A stretch of DNA of 64,000 nucleotides from JAVBLW01 sp031553215 (GTDB lineage Bacteria; Bacillota_I; Bacilli_A; Acholeplasmatales; Anaeroplasmataceae). A program made the position numbers and the translations under genes. This document shows, one piece after another, positions 45,971 through 54,519 of the stretch (its first letter is position 1; each line of letters opens with the position of its first letter). Location: positions 62,001 to 126,000 of the forward strand of contig JAVBLW010000003.1 in NCBI GenBank assembly GCA_031553215.1, in the 5' to 3' direction. The notes under the pieces are model-generated. The model saw nothing but the letters and a program-made list of their open reading frames with translations, had not been told where the DNA came from and searched no databases.

Positions 45971-48154
45971 ATGATAAAATTTGAAAATGTCATTATTGAA
46001 GTTAATGACGGTGATGAAAAAAGAAATATTATTGATAATGTATCATTTGAATTACCTTCAAATGGAATCATTTCATTAATTGGAAAAAGCGGAAGTGGGA
46101 AATCAACAATTTTAAATCTGATATCGCATGAAGTTAAAAAAAGCAGTGGAAAAATTTGTGTTTCAAATATAGATTATGATAATTTATCAGATGAACAAGA
46201 AGACTTTATTAGACGAAAAATTGTTAGCTTTGTTTCACAAGATAATTTACTTTTCAATTTTTTAACAGTAGAAGATAATATAAATATATCCAATAGTTTA
46301 GTCGGAATAACTAATGAGGAAGTACAACAACATAGTAAATATGCTGAAATTTTAGGAATATCTAATTTTTTACATAAAAAGGTTGAGTATCTATCCGGTG
46401 GAGAGAAACAACGAGCATCTATTTATATATCAATTCTTAGAGATTCATTAATTTATTTGGTTGATGAACCAACGAGTGCATTAGACTATGCGAATTCAAT
46501 TATAGTACTTGATGCACTAAAAGAATTATCAAAAGAAAAACTTGTTTTTATTTCTTCTCATGATATCGATTTATTGAAAAAATATGAAGATTTTTCTATT
46601 GAAATTGATTACGGAAAAATTGTTAAAAATAATATTATTCCATTGAGTGTAGAAAAAAGTATTATTGATAATACTAAGTCATATGGAATATATAAAATTG
46701 GTAATAAAATTCTATATCATCAATTTTTTAGACGTACATTTACACTTTTGTTGCTTATTATATCTATGACTTTAACTATTGTAACCATGTTTAATATTAC
46801 ATATGATGAAACTTCGTTTTTATATAATTCATATAAATCAGCTGATTGTGATACCTTTGTTATTTCAGACTCAGCATCATTATCAAATAATACTTTATTA
46901 TATGATGAATTAAAAACCTATAATTTTAAAAGTAGTTATGAATTCTATTATGATTGCAATTTAATAACAAATGATGATATATTCAAAAATGGTAGTTCTA
47001 TAGCCTTTATTAAAAATGCTATAATAGATAATTCTCTAAATGATAATGAAGTAATAATTACCGATTATTTATATAAACAACTTTTAAATAACAATTATCA
47101 AATTAATAATAACTTAATAGTCAGTAGTTATGAATTAAAGATTATTTCCATTGAGAAAACTAATTTTAATTGGTATGATAATCTAAATAATGATATGAAA
47201 ATTGCATATTATGATTATGTTAACTTCTGGTATAAAAATATAAAAATCAATAAAAATACATTTAATAATTTAAGAAATAAAAATCTTGACCATTTTGAAT
47301 ATAATGATTCATTCTATAGTGTTAATAAAGTATCTGATTTATGGGATGGAAGCTATATAAATGGGAAAATAGAATTAGAAAACGATGAATGTATTGTGGA
47401 TATTGCTGCTCTTAGTAGACTGCTTAATATTACATATGATAGTTCAAATAAGGATTCATATCTTGGTGAAGAAATTACGTTAGTTATTAACAATAAACAA
47501 AAAAAATATATAATAGCTGGATTATATGCTGGAATGGCGAATTTAGATGCATCTATTTGTTTTTCTGATCAAGAATATCTAAATTTATCTTCAGAAAATT
47601 TTATAGAAGTAGAAGAACCTTTTTCATCTATTCAAATAACAAATAAAAAAGAGTTTAAAAAAGTAATGAATTATATTAACAAAAATGGTAATTATTTGAT
47701 ATCTGCATATAGTGAGGATACAAATACCTGTCTAAATGAGTTTTTATTTATGAAAAAAATTTCTCTATATATATTTATTATTTCTTTATTGTTATTTGCA
47801 TCAGTTAGTATTTATCTAAATACTATGTTAATTAAATCGAATGAAAGATCCATTGGTATTTTAAGACACCTTGGATGCTCAAGAAAAAATATTGCGAGAA
47901 TGTTATTAGTAGATAATTTAATTTTATACGGATTATCACTTATAATTTCTAGTATATTCTATGTAATTTATATTGTACTTAACAATAATGCATATATAAA
48001 TAATACTTCATTTAATAATAGTATTATGCCTATTAGACTAGATATAATCGCATTATTTTTAGTATTATCCATTTTAATAGATATATTAACGTTATTAATA
48101 AATTTAAATATATTAAAAAGAAAAGATAATAAAAAATTGCTATCATCATATTAA
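45971..48154 (+). CDS. Fused ABC ATPase-FtsX-type permease (MacB-like)
   Basis: 727 residues from the ATG at 45971; GTGAGAG before it serves as ribosome site. The ATPase domain (1-225) has Walker A GKSGSGKST, signature YLSGGEKQR and Walker B LIYLVDEPTSALD. A membrane helix near 255 leads into a large extracellular domain (about 280-590), and three C-terminal helices (about 595-720) form the FtsX part. This is the MacB layout, working by mechanotransmission to extract or expel substrates from the membrane. Directly behind a secreted protein, it may export it or protect the producer. Confidence 0.88.
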   Translation: MIKFENVIIEVNDGDEKRNIIDNVSFELPSNGIISLIGKSGSGKSTILNLISHEVKKSSGKICVSNIDYDNLSDEQEDFIRRKIVSFVSQDNLLFNFLTVEDNINISNSLVGITNEEVQQHSKYAEILGISNFLHKKVEYLSGGEKQRASIYISILRDSLIYLVDEPTSALDYANSIIVLDALKELSKEKLVFISSHDIDLLKKYEDFSIEIDYGKIVKNNIIPLSVEKSIIDNTKSYGIYKIGNKILYHQFFRRTFTLLLLIISMTLTIVTMFNITYDETSFLYNSYKSADCDTFVISDSASLSNNTLLYDELKTYNFKSSYEFYYDCNLITNDDIFKNGSSIAFIKNAIIDNSLNDNEVIITDYLYKQLLNNNYQINNNLIVSSYELKIISIEKTNFNWYDNLNNDMKIAYYDYVNFWYKNIKINKNTFNNLRNKNLDHFEYNDSFYSVNKVSDLWDGSYINGKIELENDECIVDIAALSRLLNITYDSSNKDSYLGEEITLVINNKQKKYIIAGLYAGMANLDASICFSDQEYLNLSSENFIEVEEPFSSIQITNKKEFKKVMNYINKNGNYLISAYSEDTNTCLNEFLFMKKISLYIFIISLLLFASVSIYLNTMLIKSNERSIGILRHLGCSRKNIARMLLVDNLILYGLSLIISSIFYVIYIVLNNNAYINNTSFNNSIMPIRLDIIALFLVLSILIDILTLLINLNILKRKDNKKLLSSY

Positions 48155-48156
48155 AT

Positions 48157-48179
48157 AAAAGAGATTTGAAATCTCTTTT
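48157..48179 (+). terminator. Terminator of the secreted-protein/ABC operon
   Basis: AAAAGAGATT-TGA-AATCTCTTTT followed by ATTTT. Confidence 0.85.
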
Positions 48180-48216
48180 ATTTTCCTTAAATTAATATGA
48201 AATTTGAAAATAAAAA

Positions 48217-48237
48217 GTAGTAGAATATCTCTACTAC
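48217..48237 (-). terminator. Terminator of the cotJ genes
   Basis: On the minus strand GTAGTAGA-GATAT-TCTACTAC is followed by TTTTTATTTT. Confidence 0.8.
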
Positions 48238-48246
48238 CATACTAAA

Positions 48247-48816
48247 TTATAATAATCCTTGTTCCTTTAATTGGTTATAATGAGTTAATAATTCTCCAAA
48301 TCTTTGGTAATGAATTATTTCTCTTTCTCTTAAAAATGCTAAAGGTGATAGAATTTCCGGATTATCTGTTAAATCCATTAGATGTTCATATACAGCTCTA
48401 GCTTTTTCTTCAGCAGCCATATTTTCTGTTAGATCTGTGATAGGATCACCACTAACAGCATAAACTGTTACGGAAAATGGCACTCCATTGGCATCAACAG
48501 GATAGAAATTAAGCCCATGTTCAGTATAATTGCTTTCTAAACCAGCAGCTTTTATCTCCTGAGGTGTTGCTCCTTTCATTAGTTGATATAGCATAGCACT
48601 TAATATTTCTATATGGGCCATTTCCTCTGTACCAATATCAGTAAGAAGAGCTTTTCCTTCTTCAGTAGGCATTGTATATCTTTGATTTAAATATCTTAAG
48701 GCAGCGCCAAGTTCACCTGCATATCCACCTATTTGAGTAACCATTATTTTTGCAAATGAAAGGTCCCTTTTTGTTATATTAACAGGGAATTCCAAATATT
48801 TTTCATACTTCCACAT
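48247..48816 (-). CDS. cotJC: CotJC-like manganese catalase-fold protein
   Basis: 189 residues matching spore-coat CotJC: WKYEKYLEFPVNI at the start, then the four-helix di-metal ferritin-like core with GELGAALRYLNQRYTMP, GTEEMAHIEIL and AAEEKARAVYEHL and a late REIIHYQRFGE. These supply the Glu/His ligands of a di-manganese centre, so peroxide-dismutating activity is plausible. The start follows GGAGGG and overlaps the cotJA-cotJB fusion by 14 bp. In spore formers CotJ proteins sit in the inner coat; homologues also occur in non-sporing relatives. Confidence 0.92.
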   Translation of the reverse strand: MWKYEKYLEFPVNITKRDLSFAKIMVTQIGGYAGELGAALRYLNQRYTMPTEEGKALLTDIGTEEMAHIEILSAMLYQLMKGATPQEIKAAGLESNYTEHGLNFYPVDANGVPFSVTVYAVSGDPITDLTENMAAEEKARAVYEHLMDLTDNPEILSPLAFLREREIIHYQRFGELLTHYNQLKEQGLL

Positions 48817-49204
48817 TAAGTGTTCCCTCCCAAGGCCATGGATTATTTATATAATTATATGTTTTTGATTCTGGATTTGCAGCTATATAAAGATTTGTAT
48901 AATTCATTTGATAATAATGATATAACTTTTGATAATCCATAATTAATTTATTAAGATAATTTAATGCTTGCATATCATTTTTATGAGTATCGAGATATAG
49001 ATTTAATTCGATGATTTGAAAATTATAACACATTAATAAATATTCAAGCTCTTGTTGTTTTGTCAATTTATTAGTTTTTAAATGGTTTTGATATTTATAT
49101 GGAATATATAAATTATTCCATGCTGATCCTTTATTTAAAGAATCTTCTATATTGTTATTTATGTCAAAGGGTTGATTCTCAACATAAATAGTAGCTAGTT
49201 TCAT
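48803..49204 (-). CDS. CotJA-CotJB fusion protein
   Basis: 133 residues. The N-terminal part (about 1-50: KGSAWNNLYIPYK) matches CotJA and the C-terminal part (about 50-133: FQIIELNLYLDTHKNDMQALNYLN ... NNPWPWEG) matches CotJB. In Bacillus these are two genes upstream of cotJC; here they form one continuous frame with the downstream order kept. GGAGG precedes the ATG. CotJB-type proteins are needed for coat assembly of CotJC, so a covalent link fits a preformed complex. Confidence 0.8.
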   Translation of the reverse strand: MKLATIYVENQPFDINNNIEDSLNKGSAWNNLYIPYKYQNHLKTNKLTKQQELEYLLMCYNFQIIELNLYLDTHKNDMQALNYLNKLIMDYQKLYHYYQMNYTNLYIAANPESKTYNYINNPWPWEGTLNVEV

Positions 49205-49372
49205 ATTTATTCCTCCCTAAATATAATATGCAAAAAATGAATGGGAAAATGGTTGATTATCATGAATTATATTTTTTGCCATATTTATTGCAAAATAATA
49301 CATGTTTTTACTAAATTCTTATTAATATTCCAATAAATATGCTATAATATAAGAGAGAAAATAGGTGATACT

Positions 49373-51091
49373 ATGAAGCTTTTTAATGAATTTACTAATA
49401 TAAATATAAAAATTGATAAAAATTTTAATATTACAAATGAAAATGATTTTTTTAAGGGAAATTTTTTTGATTATGTACCTAAAATATTTCATGGAGATAT
49501 TTTAAATTTAATTCAGACTTTTGATGATGACCATAGATCAACTTATACACGTATATATTATGAAGATGATTTGCTTCCTGTGGTTATTTCAATAAAGGGT
49601 GAAAATGATTCTTTTATTCTAGAATTATTTTGTGATGAATCATTATATAAATTCTCCGAAATGAAATCGGTTGAAGCAATTCTAGAATACGATGTCTCAA
49701 AGAAAAAAATTATTTCATACACAGATGACAAATGCCATTTAATAGATAAAAGTCCAACTGAATTTAGATTCGATAAACTTAAAGTTAGTGATGAGAGTAA
49801 GTCAACATTTATTTCTTTTTTTGAAAATATAGAAGAAGAAAACCAAATTGCATTTTGTTATATTCAAGCAAAAGTAAATAATGACCGTAATGAATGGTAT
49901 CAATTGAAACATACGTTTGGATCAACCGCTAATAAAAATATTTATTATGTAAGACTAAGAAATGTTGATGCTGATTTTGATCAAAGAATTGCAATGATAA
50001 GAAAATCTTTAAAGGATCCTTTAACTGGTGTCCTTCAAAAAGAATCAATAAAAGAACATATTACTGATTATGTAAGAGCACAAAATGCAGAACCTGCATT
50101 GTTAGCAATCGTTGATATCGATTATTTTAAGCAAATTAATGACACATATGGCCATGCATTTGGTGATTTGGTTGTTTCGGAAGTTGCCAAAATGCTTGAA
50201 ATAATCACATTAAAAGATGGAAGAAATGGAAAGATTGGTAGACTAGGTGGAGATGAATTCGTTATTTTTATTCCCAAAATGTCAACTAACGAAGAAATGA
50301 GAACTATTGGACGTGAAATTAGATTTGGAATTTCTAGTATTTCCTACGAAGAAATCAAATCATTTTCAATTAGTGCTACAATAGGTATTGCTACTTTTCC
50401 TGAAGATGGGACTAATGTTGATTTATTATATAAAAAAGCTGATATAGCACTTTACCGTGGTAAGAAAAAAGGTAGGGGATGCTATGTTATTTACGATGCA
50501 AAAAAACATGGTATGGTTTCCGAAGAAAAAGAAATAGTTGACTTACATCAAATTGCCCAAAATGCAAAAGACAGTTCAACTTATGCCACTTTATTATCTG
50601 AAAGTATTGATTTTTTAATTACTTCTGATTTAAAAGATGCAGGTGAAAATATTGTAGAATGTTTACGCAATTATGGGAAGTTCTATGGCTTAGATCGTAT
50701 ACTTGTACGTATGCAACAAGATAATGAACTTTATTCAAGAGATGTTATTCTAAATGATGAAACCATATTAGGTCTTGAAAATTATACGATTGAAAGATGT
50801 AAGCAATTAGAACCATATTTTGCTGCTGATAACGTATATTCTTGTGAAAATTGTGGTCTATTAACATATAAGAATTATTCGCTTCAAAAGTTATTAATTG
50901 ATTTCCATACAAAATCAATAGTAATAATTAAATTTCCATTATTTAACAATAGTATTGGATATGTTAGTTTTGAAATGACCACTTTAAAAAGAGTTTGGCA
51001 GCCTACTGAAGTTTTAATGTTTAAATTATTAGCACAAGCTGTTGGATCACTAGTTAAAAAATATTATACAAGATTTAATAAATTGCCATAA
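49373..51091 (+). CDS. Diguanylate cyclase with PAS-like N-terminus and GAF-like C-terminus
   Basis: 572 residues. The first 205 residues look like PAS-type sensor modules. The GGDEF domain (about 210-380) has DPLTGVLQKESI, DIDYFKQINDTYGHAFGD and the intact active site LGGDEF, so synthesis of c-di-GMP is expected. The C-terminal part (about 395-565) resembles a GAF domain with a CENCGLLTY segment. A sensory domain after GGDEF is a less common order. AAATAGGTGAT precedes the ATG. Monocistronic, closed by a bidirectional terminator. Confidence 0.92.
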   Translation: MKLFNEFTNINIKIDKNFNITNENDFFKGNFFDYVPKIFHGDILNLIQTFDDDHRSTYTRIYYEDDLLPVVISIKGENDSFILELFCDESLYKFSEMKSVEAILEYDVSKKKIISYTDDKCHLIDKSPTEFRFDKLKVSDESKSTFISFFENIEEENQIAFCYIQAKVNNDRNEWYQLKHTFGSTANKNIYYVRLRNVDADFDQRIAMIRKSLKDPLTGVLQKESIKEHITDYVRAQNAEPALLAIVDIDYFKQINDTYGHAFGDLVVSEVAKMLEIITLKDGRNGKIGRLGGDEFVIFIPKMSTNEEMRTIGREIRFGISSISYEEIKSFSISATIGIATFPEDGTNVDLLYKKADIALYRGKKKGRGCYVIYDAKKHGMVSEEKEIVDLHQIAQNAKDSSTYATLLSESIDFLITSDLKDAGENIVECLRNYGKFYGLDRILVRMQQDNELYSRDVILNDETILGLENYTIERCKQLEPYFAADNVYSCENCGLLTYKNYSLQKLLIDFHTKSIVIIKFPLFNNSIGYVSFEMTTLKRVWQPTEVLMFKLLAQAVGSLVKKYYTRFNKLP

Positions 51092-51117
51092 AAAAAAGAG
51101 GTCTAACCTCTTTTTTT
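51091..51117. terminator. Bidirectional terminator, GGDEF gene and ferredoxin gene
   Basis: AAAAAAAGAGG (51091-51101) pairs with CCTCTTTTTTT (51107-51117). It overlaps both stop codons. Confidence 0.85.
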
Positions 51118-51283
51118 ATTCTTCAGAAATTGCAGAAACTGGACAAGCAGCTTCACAAGCTCCACAATCAATACAAGTTGATGGATCAACTACCATGATT
51201 TCACCTTCACTTATAGCATCTACTGGACATTCTCCAATACAAGTTCCACAAGCTACACAATTGTCACTAATAACTCTAGGCAT
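51116..51283 (-). CDS. 2[4Fe-4S] ferredoxin
   Basis: 55 residues, MPRVISDNCVACGTCIGECP at the start and CIDCGACEAACP later. The two CxxCxxCxxxCP motifs each bind one 4Fe-4S cluster through exchanged cysteines, as in clostridial ferredoxins. AACAAGGAGG lies before the ATG. A low-potential electron carrier for an anaerobic metabolism, in keeping with the PreT/PreA and iron-type dehydrogenase genes in the window. Stop at 51116-51118. Confidence 0.95.
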   Translation of the reverse strand: MPRVISDNCVACGTCIGECPVDAISEGEIMVVDPSTCIDCGACEAACPVSAISEE

Positions 51284-51437
51284 TTTAGTTCCTCCTTGTT
51301 TTCACATTTTTACATACATATTTTAGCAAATTATGTTGTAAAAGTAAATAAAATAACAAATAATAAAAAAATAAATTTTTTGGTTGTATTTAGATATAAT
51401 TTTTAGTACAATATTAAGAGAAAAAGGAGTGTATAAG

Positions 51438-51653
51438 ATGGAAGTTTGGCAAGCAATAGTAATGGCAGTCGTTACATTATTAATTGGTGGAGTATTAGGT
51501 TTCTTCATTTCAAGAAAAGTATTTAAAAACTATTTAAAGAAAAATCCTCCTATAAATGAAAATATGATTCGTGCAATGTTCCAACAAATGGGAAGAACAG
51601 CATCTGAAAAACAAATAAGAGCTGTTATGAAATCAATGAATGATGCAAAATAA
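51438..51653 (+). CDS. yneF: UPF0154/YneF-family small membrane protein
   Basis: 71 residues from the ATG at 51438, after AAAAGGAGTG; the frame continues upstream without a ribosome site. One N-terminal membrane helix (about 5-25) is followed by FISRKVFKNYLKKNPPINENMIRAMFQQMGRTASEKQI, the family signature. Function in Bacillota is unknown. It lies near the plsY-parE-parC block. Confidence 0.93.
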   Translation: MEVWQAIVMAVVTLLIGGVLGFFISRKVFKNYLKKNPPINENMIRAMFQQMGRTASEKQIRAVMKSMNDAK

Positions 51654-51657
51654 TTAC

Positions 51658-51684
51658 AAAGCAATTTAAAATTGCTTTTTTTAT
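51658..51684 (+). terminator. Terminator of yneF
   Basis: AAAGCAATT and AATTGCTTT form a hairpin followed by TTTTATTT. Confidence 0.85.
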
Positions 51685-51710
51685 TTGATTAAATTAAAAG
51701 AGTAAATAAA

Positions 51711-51735
51711 AAAAACTCTAATTAATTAGAGTTTT
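51711..51735 (-). terminator. Terminator of plsY, overlapping its stop codon
   Basis: AAAACTCTAATTAATTAGAGTTTT; on the minus strand the stem begins in the last plsY codons and a run of T follows. Confidence 0.85.
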
Positions 51736-52450
51736 CTGAAGTGTTATTTTCTTGTTCTTTAGCTAATTTAGCAGCCTTTTTTTTCTTTTTGAAGTTGTTT
51801 TCAGTACCATTTAATAATCGTTTGAAATTAGTTTTATGTTTATAAATTAGGAAAACTGCAACAATAGAATAAATTATACATAAAGTATTTCCCGGTTTTT
51901 CAATAATGAATAAAGTGTCACTACCAACCGCATTTAATATCCATGATGAAGCAACTACAGCAATTGCAGCCATACATGAGCAAATAGAAACATACCCAGT
52001 TGTATATAAAAATAATACAAAGACAACTAAGCATATAAATGCCGGAAGTGGAGTTAATGCAAAAACAACTCCAAGTGAAGTAGCAACTGATTTACCACCC
52101 TTAAATTTTAAGAATATTGGGAAAGCATGACCAATGATAGCAGCTATACCAAAACAAATATGATTAATTGGGGATTCCATAATACCTAGTGGCTCTAATA
52201 AATACTTTACTATTAAAATAATAGCCGCTCCTTTAAGGACATCCATAAAGAATATTAAAAATCCAACCTTTTTTCCTAATACACGGATACAGTTTGTTGT
52301 ACCTATATTTTTACTTCCATGTTCTCTAACATCTATTCCAGTTAGTTTTTTTCCGATTACAACTCCATTTGGAATAGAACCTAATAAATAAGAAATTATT
52401 AATAATACAACAGTTAAAGTTATATTTGTGGCAGTATTAAATAAAAACAT
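51722..52450 (-). CDS. plsY: Acyl-phosphate:glycerol-3-phosphate acyltransferase PlsY
   Basis: 242 residues, integral membrane. The three conserved loops are visible: SYLLGSIPNGVVIGK, HGSKNIGTTNCIRVLGK and GHAFPIFLKFKGGKSVATSLG. PlsY transfers an acyl group from acyl-phosphate to glycerol-3-phosphate, the first step of phospholipid synthesis. About 30 residues at the C-terminus are Lys-rich (KKKKKAAKLAKEQ), longer than most family members. It is divergent from parE, the gene order found in Bacillus (plsY-parE-parC). Confidence 0.95.
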   Translation of the reverse strand: MFLFNTATNITLTVVLLIISYLLGSIPNGVVIGKKLTGIDVREHGSKNIGTTNCIRVLGKKVGFLIFFMDVLKGAAIILIVKYLLEPLGIMESPINHICFGIAAIIGHAFPIFLKFKGGKSVATSLGVVFALTPLPAFICLVVFVLFLYTTGYVSICSCMAAIAVVASSWILNAVGSDTLFIIEKPGNTLCIIYSIVAVFLIYKHKTNFKRLLNGTENNFKKKKKAAKLAKEQENNTSENSN

Positions 52451-52598
52451 TTTCTAAGACCTCTTTTTTCTAAACATATTATACTAGAGTTAGAATAAAT
52501 TTACAATATCTTAAAAACTTATCATCAAAAATATTGTCTAAAAATTGTTTGTTTGTTATAATTTAAATAGTTTAAAATTTAAAAAGTAGGTGTATTTG

Positions 52599-54506
52599 AT
52601 GCAAAAGGCAAAATATGATGATAGTTCAATTCAAATACTTGAAGGTCTAGAAGCAGTAAGAAAACGTCCTGGGATGTATATTGGTTCGACTGATGGAAGA
52701 GGATTACATCATCTTGTATGGGAAATTGTCGATAATGCAATTGATGAATCTTTAGCTGGATATGGAAAAGAGATCACTGTTCAGATTAATAAAGATAATT
52801 CTATTACTGTAGTCGATAATGGTCGTGGTGTCCCATGTGGAATGCACCCAAGTGGAAAAAATACTATGGAAATAATATATACTGTTTTACATGCTGGAGG
52901 AAAATTCGGTAGTGAAGGTGGATATAAGGTTTCTGGAGGATTGCATGGAGTTGGTGGGAGTGTTGTAAACGCTCTAAGTAGTTTAATGGAAATAACGAGT
53001 TATCGTGAAGGAAAAATTCATAAAATAACGTTTGAAAATGGTGGTCATAAGAAACATGATATGATGATAACAGGAGATACTAGAAAAACTGGTACAACTA
53101 TTACATTTAAACCAGATCCAACTATTTTCTCCACAACATTATTCAATTATGACACGATAAAGGAAAGAATTAGAGAGTCTGCCTTTTTAATAAAAGGTCT
53201 AAAAATGAATCTAATTGATGATAGAAGTAATAAAAGTGATGTATTTTATTATGAAAATGGTATTAGTGAATACGCAGTATTATTAAATGAAAAAAAGACA
53301 CCAATTTATGATGTTTCTTTTTTTGAGGGAAAAGAAGGAAAAGTTGAAATTGAAGTCGCAATGCAATTCATTGATGAATACGAAGAAACATTAATTTCCT
53401 TTGTTAATAATGTTCGTACTAGAGATGGTGGTACTCATGAAACGGGGTTCAAGACTGCTGTTACAAGAGCCTTTAATGATTATGCTAGAAAAGTTAATTT
53501 ACTTAAGGAAAAAGATGCCAATTTAGAGGGATCTGATTTAAGATGCTCACTTACTGCTATAATCAGCGTTAGAATTGAAGAATCAATTTTAGAGTTTGAA
53601 GGACAAACAAAAAGTAAGTTAGGAACTCCACAAGCCAAGAATTGTGTTGACAGTATTTTATATGAAAAATTATCATATTACTTAATGGAAAATAAAACTT
53701 TATCTGAAATGGTAGTAAAGAGAGCCATTCTAAACTATAATGCACGTGAAGCTGCTAGAAAAGCAAGAAACGATGCTAGAATGGATAAAAAAGATAAAAA
53801 GGAAATTAATTTAAGTGGTAAGTTAAGTCCTGCTCAAGGTAAAAATAAAGAAGTAAATGAATTATTTTTAGTAGAAGGTGATTCAGCTGGTGGAAGTGCT
53901 AAGCAAGGAAGAGATAGAAGATTCCAAGCAATATTACCACTTCGTGGAAAAGTTTTAAATACTGAAAAGAAGAACCAAGATGCTGTTTTAAAAAATGAAG
54001 AAATAGCTACTATGATTTATACAATTGGGGCTGAATACGGTGAAGCCTTTGATTTAAAGAAATGTAATTATAATAAAGTCGTAATAATGACCGATGCCGA
54101 TGATGACGGATCACATATTCAAGTTTTATTATTAACTTTTTTCTTTAGATATATGAGACCTTTAATTGAAGCTGGTAGAGTTTATTTAGCTTTACCTCCT
54201 TTATATAAAGTTACTAAAAAAAGTAAATCTGAAGAAATCAAGTATGCTTGGAATGATGAAGAACTTAATGAAATTACCAAAGGTTCTACTAATACAATGA
54301 TTCAACGCTTTAAAGGACTTGGAGAAATGAATGCAGAACAACTTTGGGAAACGACTATGAATCCTAAATCAAGAACTTTAATTAAGGTTGGAATCGAAGA
54401 TTTAGATGATGCAGAAAATCAAATTGAAATCTTAATGGGTGATGATGCAAATAAACGCCGTAATTGGTTAGAAAATCATGTATCATTTACATTAGAAGAA
54501 GAATAG
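52599..54506 (+). CDS. parE: DNA topoisomerase IV subunit B
   Basis: 635 residues from the ATG at 52599 (MQKAKYDDSSIQILEGLEAVRKRPGMYIGST), with AAGTAGGTG upstream. The GHKL ATPase (VDNAIDE, DNGRGVP, SGGLHGVG), transducer domain and TOPRIM part (EGDSAGGSAKQGRDRRFQAILPLRGK, MTDADDDGSHI) are complete. It pairs with ParC to decatenate daughter chromosomes. Preferred over GyrB because it sits with plsY and parC. The parC start is 14 bp downstream. Confidence 0.95.
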   Translation: MQKAKYDDSSIQILEGLEAVRKRPGMYIGSTDGRGLHHLVWEIVDNAIDESLAGYGKEITVQINKDNSITVVDNGRGVPCGMHPSGKNTMEIIYTVLHAGGKFGSEGGYKVSGGLHGVGGSVVNALSSLMEITSYREGKIHKITFENGGHKKHDMMITGDTRKTGTTITFKPDPTIFSTTLFNYDTIKERIRESAFLIKGLKMNLIDDRSNKSDVFYYENGISEYAVLLNEKKTPIYDVSFFEGKEGKVEIEVAMQFIDEYEETLISFVNNVRTRDGGTHETGFKTAVTRAFNDYARKVNLLKEKDANLEGSDLRCSLTAIISVRIEESILEFEGQTKSKLGTPQAKNCVDSILYEKLSYYLMENKTLSEMVVKRAILNYNAREAARKARNDARMDKKDKKEINLSGKLSPAQGKNKEVNELFLVEGDSAGGSAKQGRDRRFQAILPLRGKVLNTEKKNQDAVLKNEEIATMIYTIGAEYGEAFDLKKCNYNKVVIMTDADDDGSHIQVLLLTFFFRYMRPLIEAGRVYLALPPLYKVTKKSKSEEIKYAWNDEELNEITKGSTNTMIQRFKGLGEMNAEQLWETTMNPKSRTLIKVGIEDLDDAENQIEILMGDDANKRRNWLENHVSFTLEEE

Positions 54507-54519
54507 AAGGAGTAAATTT

